DNA from: Myxococcota bacterium
Lineage (GTDB): Bacteria > Myxococcota_A > UBA796 > JAJRTE01
Direction: 5' to 3'
Length of the DNA stretch: 64,000 bases
Assembly: GCA_024278455.1 (NCBI GenBank)
Contig: JAJRTE010000224.1
Coordinates: 1 to 64,000 of the forward strand
Part shown: piece after piece, positions 13,042-22,012 of the stretch
How the letters are laid out: each line of letters opens with the position of its first letter
Numbering within the stretch: position 1 is the first letter of the stretch
Program-made: the position numbers and the translations under genes
Notes under the pieces: model-generated
The model's input: only the letters and a program-made list of their open reading frames with translations
Told to the model about the DNA's origin: nothing
The model's database searches: none

Positions 13042-14331
13042 TCATTCGTTCGCCTGGCGGATCATGACATCCCTGAAGGCGTGGACGATGGGCGGGTCGA
13101 AGGTCGATCCGCCGTCCTTTTCCAGGAATTCGAGTGCCTCGGCTTCGCTGAATCGCCGGAGGGGTGATGCGGGATTGGTCATCTCATCCCACCATTCGGC
13201 CATGGCCAGGATACGTCCTCCCAAAGGGATGTCGTACCCGCTCAACCCGTTGGGATAGCCTCGCCCGTCCATGCGTTCATGGTGGGTCCGGATGAACGCC
13301 ACGCAGTGGCCCCACGGTTCCATCGATGCCACCATGTCCGCGCCTCGAGAGGGGTGCGCATCAGGGCTGCCGTCTGACAGGGAGCGCTCCTGCGACGGGC
13401 GGGCATCTAGCCCGATGTCGTGAAGCCGGCACGCAAGCCGGAGCGATTCGCGGAATGTCTCGCCGAGGCGAAGCTCTTCGGCGATGGCCAGTGCATGCCG
13501 CTCGACGTTGGGGGAATGGCCGGGCCAGAGATAGGCGTCGTCGATAACCCTGCTGATCAGCGCCGGGAACATGGAACAGGCCTGCTGCTGCTGCGCCTGG
13601 GATCGAGCACTCGAGATCGCCACGGCCCCGATCTGCCCGATGGCCGTCGCGATATCGAGGTCGGACAGGGAGAATCGTGCGCCGTCGCGCCGGTCGTGGA
13701 CCGTGAGAACCCCGGCGCAGGAACCGTCCGGGCCGGTCATGGGCACCGCGATGGCGTGGAGTGTGTGGATGCCAAGGGCGTCATCCACCAGTTTGTCGGC
13801 CTTGCTGAGCGTGACGTTGCGAGCGGGACGTCCTGCCGTGACGGCACGTCCGGCCATGCCCCGCCCCGCCTCCAAGGAGATCTTGACACCTTGCTCCCGG
13901 GCTCCGGCCGTGCCGGCCACGCACAGGCCGCCATCGGACGGCACCCACACCACGGTGGCGCGCGCCTTGAGCGCCCGGCAGGTGCCGGCGGCGATCCGAT
14001 CGACAATCGCGTCCATGGAACCGGCCGTCGCGACGTCCTTGCAGGCGGCGAGGATGTGAAACAGGGCTTGCCGCGTCTCGCGCACCACGTTGGTGACGTG
14101 CTCGGCTTCCTGGCGCGTGACCCCATAGCCGAGCAGGGTCAGGAAGGCTGTCAGCGCGAGCACGGCCATGAGGCAGAAGATCAGCAGGTCGGCTCGCTGT
14201 TCCTGGAGGATGGGGAAGATGTGGACGCCGAGGAGGTAGGCGAGGACGCCCAGGGGGACGATGGAGATCCACATGTGGGTGAGCCGCGCGCGTTTGATCG
14301 CGGCAGCGATGTCCTGCTCCAGCCTCTCCAT
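13042..14331 (-). CDS. Membrane GAF/HD-GYP protein, probable cyclic-di-GMP phosphodiesterase
   Basis: About 429 residues. Two transmembrane helices (residues about 19-41 and 48-70) precede a GAF sensor domain (about 95-245) and a C-terminal HD-GYP domain (about 255-425), the fold that hydrolyses c-di-GMP. Visible motifs are HSPNVERHALAIAEEL, the metal-binding HDIG, and HHERMDGRGYPNGL, which contains the GYP triplet. Deviations: HDIG is followed by LD rather than the usual Lys, and the later metal-ligand segment reads AEWWDEM where VADxFDAM is typical, so activity may be altered. The ATG at 14331 begins the membrane anchor; the frame extends to a TTG at 14403 with a poor context. It stands 179 bases downstream of the TetR gene and may respond to a cytoplasmic ligand of the GAF domain. 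Confidence 0.85.
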   Translation of the reverse strand: MERLEQDIAAAIKRARLTHMWISIVPLGVLAYLLGVHIFPILQEQRADLLIFCLMAVLALTAFLTLLGYGVTRQEAEHVTNVVRETRQALFHILAACKDVATAGSMDAIVDRIAAGTCRALKARATVVWVPSDGGLCVAGTAGAREQGVKISLEAGRGMAGRAVTAGRPARNVTLSKADKLVDDALGIHTLHAIAVPMTGPDGSCAGVLTVHDRRDGARFSLSDLDIATAIGQIGAVAISSARSQAQQQQACSMFPALISRVIDDAYLWPGHSPNVERHALAIAEELRLGETFRESLRLACRLHDIGLDARPSQERSLSDGSPDAHPSRGADMVASMEPWGHCVAFIRTHHERMDGRGYPNGLSGYDIPLGGRILAMAEWWDEMTNPASPLRRFSEAEALEFLEKDGGSTFDPPIVHAFRDVMIRQANE

Positions 14332-14510
14332 GTACGCCCCCACTGTGCACGTGTCTGCCGGTCGCGCTTGCTTCAGTGTACCGCCCTCCGGGCGGCGGCG
14401 CAATCGTTTCCTGGAGAATGCTCTAGTACTCAGGATGCCTTTGGTCGGATCGTGGAGTTGGACTCGAGTGGACCGTCATGGGGGCCGTGACAAGGGCCTC
14501 GAGCGCCACC

Positions 14511-15167
14511 CTACGGTTGGCCGAGTCCGTCCACCATGACCTGGGCGAGCACCTGGGCGAAGCGCCGGCGGGTCAGCCCGATACGGGCTATCTCGCCGGC
14601 CCGGATGCCCACGAGGAGGACTCCCATCAAGGCCGCGGCCCTCTCGCGAAGGTCTCGAGAAGACAAGCCATGGGGCGAGGCGGCCTCGTCGATCAGGCGA
14701 ACGAGCAGGTCCATCCCCACCTCGAGCGAGCGGGTGCGAATGCTCGTGTCCAGATCGTCGAGCACGGCCAGGATTTCGCGGTCCCCCCCCTGGAGGCGGG
14801 AAAACAAGGGCAGGTCGCCGGCGAGGCGCAGTGTCTCCGCGATGTACGTCCTCAAACGCTCCTTCGGGGCGATGCCGTCCCGGAAGAGAGGAAGGATCTC
14901 GGTCGCATAGCGCCTGCGCTCGGCGTCCAGTGCGCCCATCAGCATGTCCGCCTTGGTTTTGAAATAGAGGTAGATCGTTCCCTTGGCGACCCCTGCCGTA
15001 CGGGCGATCTGCTCGACGCTGGTCCGCCGGTACCCCTGGGCGACGAACAGCTCCGTCGCTGCGCCGAGGATCCGCTCCCGCTTGCGTTCCCGTGCGCTGG
15101 ATGTCGTGCGCTTCGCCAGGTCCGCCTCGAGGCTGTTGCGGATTTCGTCGAAATTCCAAGGAGTCAT
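14511..15167 (-). CDS. TetR family transcriptional regulator
   Basis: 218 residues. An N-terminal helix-turn-helix DNA-binding domain is visible at residues about 28-80 (RERILGAATELFVAQGYRRTS, then VEQIARTAGVAKGTIYLYFKTKADML, the family signature), followed by an all-helical ligand-binding and dimerisation region with low conservation. The ATG at 15167 lies four bases past the glgC stop codon with no separate Shine-Dalgarno, so translation is probably coupled to glgC. The ligand and targets are unknown; the location suggests local control of the SEC-C/glgC/tetR operon, but I see no clear operator palindrome. The frame is open to 15266 inside glgC, which is not a credible start. Confidence 0.85.
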   Translation of the reverse strand: MTPWNFDEIRNSLEADLAKRTTSSARERKRERILGAATELFVAQGYRRTSVEQIARTAGVAKGTIYLYFKTKADMLMGALDAERRRYATEILPLFRDGIAPKERLRTYIAETLRLAGDLPLFSRLQGGDREILAVLDDLDTSIRTRSLEVGMDLLVRLIDEAASPHGLSSRDLRERAAALMGVLLVGIRAGEIARIGLTRRRFAQVLAQVMVDGLGQP

Positions 15168-15171
15168 GGCA

Positions 15172-16500
15172 TCAGATAACGGTGTTCGGTGGGAGCACTG
15201 CACCTTTGGGAATGATGATGACGCCGTCCCGGATGAAATAGTTGTCGCCATCCATCTCCTGGACATTCTGCCTGTTCTCCAGCCGGCAATCGGCGCCGAT
15301 ACGCGGGTTCTTGTCGATTATCGCCTTGTGGATGACGCACCGAGGACCGATGCCGAGCGGCGGAACGCCTCGAGCGAGCGCTTCCGCGCGCTGCGCTGGG
15401 GTCTCGAAAGCGTCGGCACCGAAGATGACCGTGCGCGAGATCCTCGTGCCGGCCTCGATACGCGCACGCACGCCTATCACCGACCGTTCGATGTGGGCGT
15501 CGTGAATCACCGTGCCGTCGGCGGCGAGCGCGCCGTCCATGACGCTGCGGTAGATACGACTGGCAGGGAGGTAGCGTCCATGCGTGTATATCGGCGCCCG
15601 CGGGTGCTGGAAGCGGAATGGGGGATGGTGTCGTGTCAGGTCCATGCTGGCTTCGTAGAAGCTTCGGATCGTGCCGATGTCTCGCCAGTAGTCCTTGAAG
15701 ACGTAGCAATAGCTTCTCGCGGACCAGAAGATGCGGGGAAGGGTGTCCCGTCCCAGGTCCTGGTCGTCGAACGTGTTGAGCAGCCGGAACAGCACCTCCT
15801 TGCGGAACAGGTAGATGCCCATGAACGCGAGGTACCGGTCCTCGTTCGGATCACCGTCGATACCATGGTGGCGCCGGTCGGCGCCGGTCAACCGGAACCG
15901 TGCCAGGACGTTCGGGTCGGTCGGCTTGCGCGCGAATTCCAGCACATGACCGTCGTCGGCCAACTTCAACACACGGAAATGGCTGGCGTCGTCTCGAGAC
16001 ACCACGGCGGCGCACAGGGTCACGTCTGCCCGGCGAAGGTCGTGAATGGCCATCATGTGGTTGAAATCGATACGGCAGAGGTGGTCGCCTGGCACGATGA
16101 GAACATGCCGGAACGAGGGGTCGCCGAGGTAGCGGAAGCAGTGGCGCACCGAGTCCGCCGTTCCCTGGAACCAACCCGACTCGTCATCGTATCCCTGCTC
16201 CGCGGCGAGAATGCTGACGAATCCTCTCGAGAACGAGTCGAACTTGTAGGTAAATGCTACATGATTGTTGAGGGAAACCGAGTTGTACTGCGTCAGTACG
16301 AAAATGCGCTTCAGCCCGGAGTTGATGCTGTTCGACAGCGCGATGTCGATGAACCGGAACTTGCCCCCCAGGGGAACGGCAGGCTTGGAGCGGTCTCGAG
16401 TCAACGGGAACAAACGGGTGCCACGACCGCCCCCGAGAACGACGGCGACGGTTTCGTTCTGGAGCCGGCTCGATCCGGCGGTGTTCGGCGGCAACGGCAT
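15172..16500 (-). CDS. glgC: Glucose-1-phosphate adenylyltransferase (ADP-glucose pyrophosphorylase)
   Basis: 442 residues, the usual family length. Makes ADP-glucose from ATP and glucose-1-phosphate, the committed step of glycogen synthesis. The N-terminal nucleotidyltransferase domain shows VVLGGGRGTRLFPLT and RSKPAVPLGGKFRFIDIALS, then SGWFQGTADSVR and VLIVPGDHLCRIDF with the catalytic aspartate; the C-terminal third is a left-handed beta-helix (IGPRCVIHKAIIDKNPRIG, YFIRDGVIIIPKGAVLPP). The overall sequence is closer to the cyanobacterial/plant-like branch than to E. coli GlgC, judged from the GG-x-FRFIDIALSNSINSG region. The ATG at 16500 follows an AGGAGGG at rather long spacing inside the end of the SEC-C gene. 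Other glycogen genes are not present in the window. Confidence 0.92.
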   Translation of the reverse strand: MPLPPNTAGSSRLQNETVAVVLGGGRGTRLFPLTRDRSKPAVPLGGKFRFIDIALSNSINSGLKRIFVLTQYNSVSLNNHVAFTYKFDSFSRGFVSILAAEQGYDDESGWFQGTADSVRHCFRYLGDPSFRHVLIVPGDHLCRIDFNHMMAIHDLRRADVTLCAAVVSRDDASHFRVLKLADDGHVLEFARKPTDPNVLARFRLTGADRRHHGIDGDPNEDRYLAFMGIYLFRKEVLFRLLNTFDDQDLGRDTLPRIFWSARSYCYVFKDYWRDIGTIRSFYEASMDLTRHHPPFRFQHPRAPIYTHGRYLPASRIYRSVMDGALAADGTVIHDAHIERSVIGVRARIEAGTRISRTVIFGADAFETPAQRAEALARGVPPLGIGPRCVIHKAIIDKNPRIGADCRLENRQNVQEMDGDNYFIRDGVIIIPKGAVLPPNTVI

Positions 16501-16509
16501 GGTGCTCTG

Positions 16510-16728
16510 TCAGCCCTCCTGCCGTGGGTCGGCGTGCTTTCCGTGACAACGCTTGTACTTGCGGCCGCTACCGCACGGACAGGGGTCGTTCCGGCCCACC
16601 CGCGGGACAGGCTCGGCCTTCGTTTCGGCCACCAGGTCCGGCCTGAGCCGCCGGGTGACCTCCTTTATCATCTCGCGAAGCAGCGCCTGCTCCTCTTCGT
16701 CTGGTATGTCGGTGTCTTTGATCGGCAT
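16510..16728 (-). CDS. SEC-C motif zinc-binding small protein
   Basis: 72 residues. The C-terminal half carries the SEC-C zinc motif [20 protein letters not shown] (C-x-C-x8-C-H), as found at the C-terminus of SecA and in many small proteins; it binds zinc and mediates protein contact. The N-terminal half is acidic and helical ([19 protein letters not shown]). It ends nine bases before glgC starts, so the two are probably cotranscribed; a functional link to glycogen synthesis is not established. Confidence 0.85.
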   Translation of the reverse strand: MPIKDTDIPDEEEQALLREMIKEVTRRLRPDLVAETKAEPVPRVGRNDPCPCGSGRKYKRCHGKHADPRQEG

Positions 16729-16841
16729 GGGCAGCGTTCCTCGATCTCAAGCATGTTGACGTCTGGACGACCGCCACGGCCCGGCCGTTCGCCCCGTGGA
16801 CCGACGGTTCCGTGGCGACGCGCGTGCGGCCAAGAACTCAA

Positions 16842-16867
16842 TATAGTTCCAAACCGGGGGTTTGAAC
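16842..16867. promoter_or_regulatory. Inverted repeat overlapping a TATAGT box between the SEC-C and moxR genes
   Basis: TATAGT (16842-16847) runs into an imperfect palindrome: GTTCCAAACC (16846-16855), three G, then GGTTTGAAC (16859-16867), which pair except for one extra C. It lies in the divergent region about 115 bases before the moxR start, suggesting an operator or short hairpin over a -10 box. No matching -35 hexamer was found at standard spacing. Confidence 0.3.
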
Positions 16868-16981
16868 AGGGAGAAACACCGGTTGCGGAGACAATGTGGT
16901 CGCGTAGCACCGCGTCATCGGCTATTGGGATATCGACGTGGTCGGCAAGGCATGCGACGTGGTTTCGCAAGGGAGCGCGGC

Positions 16982-17827
16982 GTGGACCGGATACCATTCG
17001 ATGTGACCAGGGTGCAGGAAACCCAGGGTGTGGTCGGGAGAGCGGTGGAACTGGAGACGGTCGGTGCCTGCCTGGCCGCCGGCCGCCACGTGCTTCTCGA
17101 GGGACCTGTCGGGGTGGGCAAAACCGTCGTCGCCCTCGCCGTGGTGCGAGCCCTCGATCGACCCGTCTTTCGCGTTGACGGGGACGGCAGGTTCACGGAA
17201 CAGAAGCTTGTCGGACATTTCGATCCGCCTGGTGTGCTGCGGGAGGGATATTCGCCGGGGACGTTTCTCAAGGGCCCCCTGGTCTCGGCCATGGAAACAG
17301 GCGGCGTGCTGTTCATCAACGAACTCAACCGGATGCCGGAGGGTGTCCAAAACGTCCTCCTGCCGGTCCTGGATGAGGGGTCGCTCGTTCTCCCCCTGCT
17401 GGAGCCCGTCCGTGCTCGATCCGGGTTCACCGTGATCGCCACGATGAATCCTCGAGAATTCGTCGCAACCGGCCACCTCTCCGAAGCCATGCTGGATCGG
17501 TTCGAGCTTGTCATGCTCGGCTACCAGGGCGAGGACGAGGAACTCGAGATCGTGAGGATGCGGGTACGCCCACCGGTTCCGGAGGGACTCGCGGAACAAG
17601 CTGTCAGGATCGTGCGGGCGACTCGAGAACATCCGTCCATCCTGCGCGGTGCTTCGGTACGGGCAGCCATTGCTATCGTGGAGATAGCACGTCACCTGGG
17701 CGGTGATGATGCGCTCGAGAGGGCCGCCGCGGCCGCGCTGCCGACCAGGATCGAACCCAACGACGCCGCGGGCGGCGACGCTCATGCCGTGGTTCGGGAA
17801 CTCGTTGCCGAAAAAAAAAACCGCTGA
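16982..17827 (+). CDS. MoxR family AAA+ ATPase
   Basis: 281 residues. MoxR ATPases act as chaperones that remodel or insert metal cofactors into partner proteins, usually together with a VWA-domain protein. Seen: Walker A GPVGVGKT, Walker B GGVLFINELNR, sensor-like TVIATMNPREF and the arginine-finger region LSEAMLDRFEL. The GTG at 16982 has GGGAG six bases upstream and gives the family's usual N-terminus (IPFDVTRVQETQGVVGR); the frame extends to 16862 but the added residues are Arg-rich and unlike the family. The gene ends in ten consecutive A residues followed by AACCGCTGA. The -1 frame is open from that tract into the VWA gene, so a fused MoxR-VWA product is possible. Confidence 0.88.
   Translation: MDRIPFDVTRVQETQGVVGRAVELETVGACLAAGRHVLLEGPVGVGKTVVALAVVRALDRPVFRVDGDGRFTEQKLVGHFDPPGVLREGYSPGTFLKGPLVSAMETGGVLFINELNRMPEGVQNVLLPVLDEGSLVLPLLEPVRARSGFTVIATMNPREFVATGHLSEAMLDRFELVMLGYQGEDEELEIVRMRVRPPVPEGLAEQAVRIVRATREHPSILRGASVRAAIAIVEIARHLGGDDALERAAAAALPTRIEPNDAAGGDAHAVVRELVAEKKNR
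17811..17820 (+). other. A10 homopolymer, candidate slippage site
   Basis: Ten consecutive A (codons GAA AAA AAA AAC) lie seven bases before the moxR stop codon at 17825-17827. A -1 shift here, by ribosomal or polymerase slippage, would enter an open frame (KKKPLKRPTQDLSRSATVAH...) that runs without a stop into the VWA coding region. An undercalled base in the run would have the same effect. Confidence 0.5.
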
Positions 17828-17901
17828 AGAGGCCCACCCAGGATCTCTCGAGGTCGGCTACCGTCGCCCATGACGACCCGAGAGAGCATACGTCCCCGTT
17901 C

Positions 17902-18726
17902 GTGCCCCTGGAAGGAGGTGCCGCCGACGACCTGGCCATGGACGGTTGGGAAGCCGCCGTGGCCTACCGGCGGTTGCGTGGCCAGGCATCTTCCGGAAGG
18001 GCCCCCGAACCGTTGCGCGACGTTGCCGTCGCTGCCGTCATCCGGCGCGCGATGGCCTGCGTCAGGCACGCTTCCCGACCCATGGGGGACGCCCTGTACC
18101 CCTGGCCCGAAAGCCCGCCGGGCGATGTCGATCTCGAGGCGAGTATCGATGCCGGAGTACTCGAAATGCCTCACGATCCGGAGCGACTCAGGGTGCGCGT
18201 GCGGGAGCAGCGGCGGACGGACACGGCGCTGATACTCGACATGAGCCTGTCCATGACGGGTGAAAAGATCGCGCTCATGGCGGTGGCGGCCGCGGTCATG
18301 GCGTTGCGCCTTCGCATGGACGACCTGGCCGTGATAGCGTTCGATTCGACGCCGAGAACGATAAAGCCGCTGGGGGAGAACCTCCCGGTGAAGACCTTCG
18401 TGCGCCGGGTTCTCGAGGTGCCTGCGCGGGGCTACACGCACCTCGAGGCCGGGTTGCAGGCCGGGTTGTGCGCGCTGCGGCGTTCGACGCGGCCGAGTCG
18501 GGCGGGCATCCTGCTCTCTGACGGCGTGTACAACGTGGGCTGGGATCCGGCACGGGTGGCGGCGAGGTTCCAGCGGCTGCACGTGGTGCACCTTGGAGAG
18601 GACGGGCGGGATCGGGGGCTTTGCAGGCGCCTCGCGACGGTGGGACGCGGGCGGTACTACCGTGCGGATACGTGGGACGACCTGCCGCGCATCGCCTACA
18701 CCCTGGTGCGGGACCTGTTCCGTTGA
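17902..18726 (+). CDS. VWA-domain protein, MoxR partner
   Basis: 274 residues from a GTG at 17902. A von Willebrand factor A domain fills the C-terminal 190 residues with an intact MIDAS metal site: DMSLS (DxSxS), the threonine of GYTHLEAGL and the aspartate of LLSDGVYN. Such proteins form complexes with MoxR ATPases, as ChlD/BchD and CbbO do with their AAA+ partners. The N-terminal part is helical with no recognised domain. The start is uncertain: GTG 17902 lacks a good ribosome site, and a strong AGGAGG at 17911-17919 precedes no in-frame start at the right distance. The frame is open upstream to the A10 tract in moxR, consistent with expression as a fusion. Confidence 0.82.
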   Translation: MPLEGGAADDLAMDGWEAAVAYRRLRGQASSGRAPEPLRDVAVAAVIRRAMACVRHASRPMGDALYPWPESPPGDVDLEASIDAGVLEMPHDPERLRVRVREQRRTDTALILDMSLSMTGEKIALMAVAAAVMALRLRMDDLAVIAFDSTPRTIKPLGENLPVKTFVRRVLEVPARGYTHLEAGLQAGLCALRRSTRPSRAGILLSDGVYNVGWDPARVAARFQRLHVVHLGEDGRDRGLCRRLATVGRGRYYRADTWDDLPRIAYTLVRDLFR

Positions 18727-18890
18727 GTGGTCGGGAGCAGGGCGTGCCGGTATCCCGGGCGCGGGGCGCGAGGAGGGGGGACACCTGCCGCGAATGGGTG
18801 GCTGGTACAAGAATCGTTGAATATCGCCCGCCGACCTGCGTCAATAGGGATGTGAAGCGGGACAACCTTTCCAGATTCGGGAGATGGGAG

Positions 18891-19352
18891 ATGAAGAACG
18901 ACACAGGACACGAGGGATGGTCCGGTTCGAGGACCGTGACGAGTGGCTTGGCTGCCCTGGTCGCTGTCATCCTGACGGCTTTCTCGGGCTGTATCTACGT
19001 GGAGGCGCCCGAGCCGAACCGGGCGCCGTACCTGACCTATATCGACGCCTACGCAGGGTGGGATTCCTACTACGACCAGTGCTTCTGGGAGTTCTACGCC
19101 TGGGCGGAGGACTGGGACGGCTGCTACGATGTCCGTTCCGTTTCGGTGGACGTCATTGACCTGTACTACGGGGATATCGTCGAGACCTTCAACCTGGCGT
19201 CCGATGGGTGCGTCGATTCCTACACGCAGCAGTTTTCGGACACGATCTATTGGCAGTACGCTGGTTGGGCCGACTGCAATACCCCTGAATACTACGGGTT
19301 CGACTTCTACGCCTACGACAGCTTCGGCGATTATGACTACGCTGGGATGTGA
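18891..19352 (+). CDS. Small Tyr/Asp-rich lipoprotein, unknown function
   Basis: 153 residues. The N-terminus is a lipoprotein signal (GLAALVAVILTAFSGC, lipobox FSGC), so the mature protein begins at Cys and is membrane-anchored. The rest is unusually rich in Tyr, Asp, Trp and Cys (e.g. YAGWDSYYDQCFWEFYAW, YYGFDFYAYDSFGDYDYAG), with a pattern of about five cysteines that could form disulfides. No family recognised. The ATG at 18891 is preceded by GGGAGATGGGAG; the frame is open much further upstream, but only this start gives the signal peptide at the N-terminus. It is convergent with the pseudokinase gene. Confidence 0.75.
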   Translation: MKNDTGHEGWSGSRTVTSGLAALVAVILTAFSGCIYVEAPEPNRAPYLTYIDAYAGWDSYYDQCFWEFYAWAEDWDGCYDVRSVSVDVIDLYYGDIVETFNLASDGCVDSYTQQFSDTIYWQYAGWADCNTPEYYGFDFYAYDSFGDYDYAGM

Positions 19353-19424
19353 TCACCGTGCGTGACCCGGTGGCGGGGGGGAACATGGCTGCCCGGGCCG
19401 TCCTTCCCCGGCCGGCGGGGACGC

Positions 19425-21908
19425 TCAGAACAGCACGAAACGCATCGTGACATCCCCGATGCTGATCTCTTCTCCGCCATCCAGCTCGAGCTGGTCGACG
19501 AGAAAGCCGTTCACCAGCGTTCCGTGTTCGCTCATGTGATCCTCGATCACGTACATCCCGTCCTGAACGCGGATCTCGCAGTGGCACGGCGCCACCTTGG
19601 GACCCTTGATCTGGAGCGAGTTCCCCGGCCCCGAGCCGATCAGGAACACATCGCCCTTGACCTCGTGCCGGGATTCGTTCGGCCTCCCCTCGTTCATGAC
19701 CAGCGCGGCACGAAGAAGCGGGATGTCCGCCGTGTCGACAGGCTCCTCCCGAGGTCTCTCCGGGGTGGCATCGATAGCATTCCCGTCGTCGTCGGCCATC
19801 AGGAAACGGAAGGTCGTGTAGCCGATATTGATCTTCTCCCGGCCCTTCAGTTCGTAGACATCGATGGGCCGGCCATTGACGTAGGTACCATTCGTGCTCC
19901 TGCGATCGACCAGGAGCCATCTGCCCCTTCCGTTCGCGTCCACTTCGTACTGGAACTCGCAGTGGTAGCGTGATGCCTTGATTTCGGACAGAATCTGGTA
20001 GGTGTTGTTACTGGAACGACCCAACGTGACCACGTCTCCCGCCAGGGGAAAACGGTACTCCTGGGAGGAACCTTCCCGGTATACCAGGTAGCCTCGAGGC
20101 CTCGTCGGCAGGGGTTCCTGCAGGGCGAGGGGGCGGGAGGGTTCCTCCTCTTCCTCCTCTTCCTCTTCCTCCCGTGCCGCGGCGCTCGGCTCCTCGAGCG
20201 GCGCGGCGGGTTCGGCCGGCGGCGCGACGGGTTCCGGTACCGGGGGAGCTGCCTCCGCGGGCGCCGGCCGGACGGCCGGGGGCCCCTCCGCATGGGCATC
20301 GGCGATGTCGCCGGCCGGTACCGCCGCTTCGGGAGCCAAGGCGGCCTCTTCCTCGACCACGGGCGCATCTTGCTCCGCCGGTTCCGGTTCGCCGGGAGCC
20401 TGTTCCGCCGACGCGCCTTCATCCGCCAGGGCGACATCGGGAGCAACGTCGCTCGCGGGGACAGGCCCCTCGTCCGGCGCCTCCTCGCCGGCGAGCGCGC
20501 CCGCCGCTTCGACCGCGACGACCTCCTCGGCCAGCGCCGGGGAAGGAGGTTCGACAGGGGAAGCCTCCGTGTCGGGTACCGCCTCGGCCGGCAGGGGCGC
20601 GCCGAACCACAGCGACTCCGCGGACGCCGGTGGCGGCGTCGTGGCGGTTTCGGCCACTTCCGGCGTCTTCTCGGCGACCGCTGCGACGCCCGCACCAAGG
20701 TCCGGCTCCTTTGTGGCCTCCTGGGATGGCGAGGGGCGTTCGACCGGCGGCACGACGGTCGTGAGCCGGATGCTGATGTCCGGCTCTTCCGGCTCGTCGG
20801 GCGGCACTTCCGGCTTCACCTGTTCAACTGCCGGTTCCGGTTCACGCGCCTCGGGCGGAGCAGGCTCGGGGGCAGGTTGGGCCGCTTCGGCGGCCGCGAC
20901 CTCGGCCGGAACCGGCGGTTCCGGCAGTTCGGAGGAAGGTGGCTGCGAAAGGCCCGGCGGTCTCTGGACCTTGGTCGTCGGCACAGCCGATTCTTCTGGC
21001 ACAGCCGATTCCTCTGGAGGAGCCGTTGTCGCGCGGCGGGGCTCGCCCCGGTATTCCGCATCGATGAGGGAGCGGAGCGTGTCCGCCACGGTCGCCGCGT
21101 CGGCAGGCCGGTGGGCAGGATTTCGGGCGAGCAGCCGGCGGAGCAGGTGGGCCAGCGGCGCGGGGAGTGCGTCCAACGGTCCGGCCTCCTCCGGGTCGCG
21201 CCGGAGTACTCGACGGACATATGCCAGGGGCTCCCCGGTCGGACAGTACCTGCCAATCAGGGCCTCGTACAGCACGACTCCCAGGCTGTAGATATCGGCT
21301 CGATGGTCCGGCTTGGGGTGGCCCCAGAGCCATTCCGGGGCCTGGTAGGCCGCCGTCCGCGGAGGCGTGGCCCAGGCGAGACGCTTCTCCAGGCCCGTGC
21401 TCCATCCGGCGAGCATCTTCGCGCGCCCGCGGGTGTCGAGGAGCACCCGGGTGGGACCAAGGCCGCCATGGACCAGGCCCAGGTGCCACGGCCCGTCGCT
21501 GGCTCCGTGCAACGCGGCAAGCCCCCGGGCCAGTTGCACGCCAATCTCGAGGGCCGTGCGCTCGGGGATCGGCTCCCCTCCCTTCTCGCGACGCTGGATG
21601 TACGTCTCGAGAGGCACGCCCTCGAAGTATTCACTCACCACGTAGGGATGTTCATCCGCCATTCCCACGTCGATGACGTTGACCATCGCGGGGTGGCTGA
21701 AGAGGCACCAGCGACGGATACGCTCGAGTTCGTCGTAGATCCTGTCGAAGTACCGGAACTCCAGCCACAGCCGATCGACGATGACCGGTGGATCATTGGC
21801 CCCCGCGTCCTCCCGCATGGCGATGAAACGCTCGCCGAGCGTCCAATGCGTCAAGAAGCGAATGGGGGTGTACTTCCCGAAGTGCGTGTCCAGAGAAGGC
21901 TGCTCCAT
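19425..21908 (-). CDS. Pseudokinase fused to two FHA domains
   Basis: 827 residues. Residues about 10-290 have the fold pattern of a Ser/Thr protein kinase (YVVSEYFEGVPLETYI hinge, YQAPEWL for the APE motif, HRADIYSLGVVLYEAL) but the catalytic residues are gone: VIVD where the Lys of VAIK is expected, HGGLGPTRV in place of HRDLKPxN, and LAGWS in place of DFG. A long Pro/Ala/Glu-rich linker (about 290-640) with a pure Glu run follows, then two FHA phosphothreonine-recognition domains; the first is canonical (GRSSNN, SRYHCEF, STNGTYVNG) and the second is divergent (GSGPGN, APCHCEI, EHGTLVNG). It probably acts as a non-catalytic scaffold reading phosphorylation by another kinase. The ATG at 21908 aligns with the kinase N-lobe; a frame to 22016 adds an implausible leader. 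Confidence 0.88.
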   Translation of the reverse strand: MEQPSLDTHFGKYTPIRFLTHWTLGERFIAMREDAGANDPPVIVDRLWLEFRYFDRIYDELERIRRWCLFSHPAMVNVIDVGMADEHPYVVSEYFEGVPLETYIQRREKGGEPIPERTALEIGVQLARGLAALHGASDGPWHLGLVHGGLGPTRVLLDTRGRAKMLAGWSTGLEKRLAWATPPRTAAYQAPEWLWGHPKPDHRADIYSLGVVLYEALIGRYCPTGEPLAYVRRVLRRDPEEAGPLDALPAPLAHLLRRLLARNPAHRPADAATVADTLRSLIDAEYRGEPRRATTAPPEESAVPEESAVPTTKVQRPPGLSQPPSSELPEPPVPAEVAAAEAAQPAPEPAPPEAREPEPAVEQVKPEVPPDEPEEPDISIRLTTVVPPVERPSPSQEATKEPDLGAGVAAVAEKTPEVAETATTPPPASAESLWFGAPLPAEAVPDTEASPVEPPSPALAEEVVAVEAAGALAGEEAPDEGPVPASDVAPDVALADEGASAEQAPGEPEPAEQDAPVVEEEAALAPEAAVPAGDIADAHAEGPPAVRPAPAEAAPPVPEPVAPPAEPAAPLEEPSAAAREEEEEEEEEEPSRPLALQEPLPTRPRGYLVYREGSSQEYRFPLAGDVVTLGRSSNNTYQILSEIKASRYHCEFQYEVDANGRGRWLLVDRRSTNGTYVNGRPIDVYELKGREKINIGYTTFRFLMADDDGNAIDATPERPREEPVDTADIPLLRAALVMNEGRPNESRHEVKGDVFLIGSGPGNSLQIKGPKVAPCHCEIRVQDGMYVIEDHMSEHGTLVNGFLVDQLELDGGEEISIGDVTMRFVLF

Positions 21909-22012
21909 AACCTTGCGCTCCACAGATAGAAAAGGCGCCGGCTCTTTCGCCGCGAAATGGCTCCCGGCGCGCATGCTGCGACCACGACGTGATGACCTTG
22001 GCAAGCATACCA

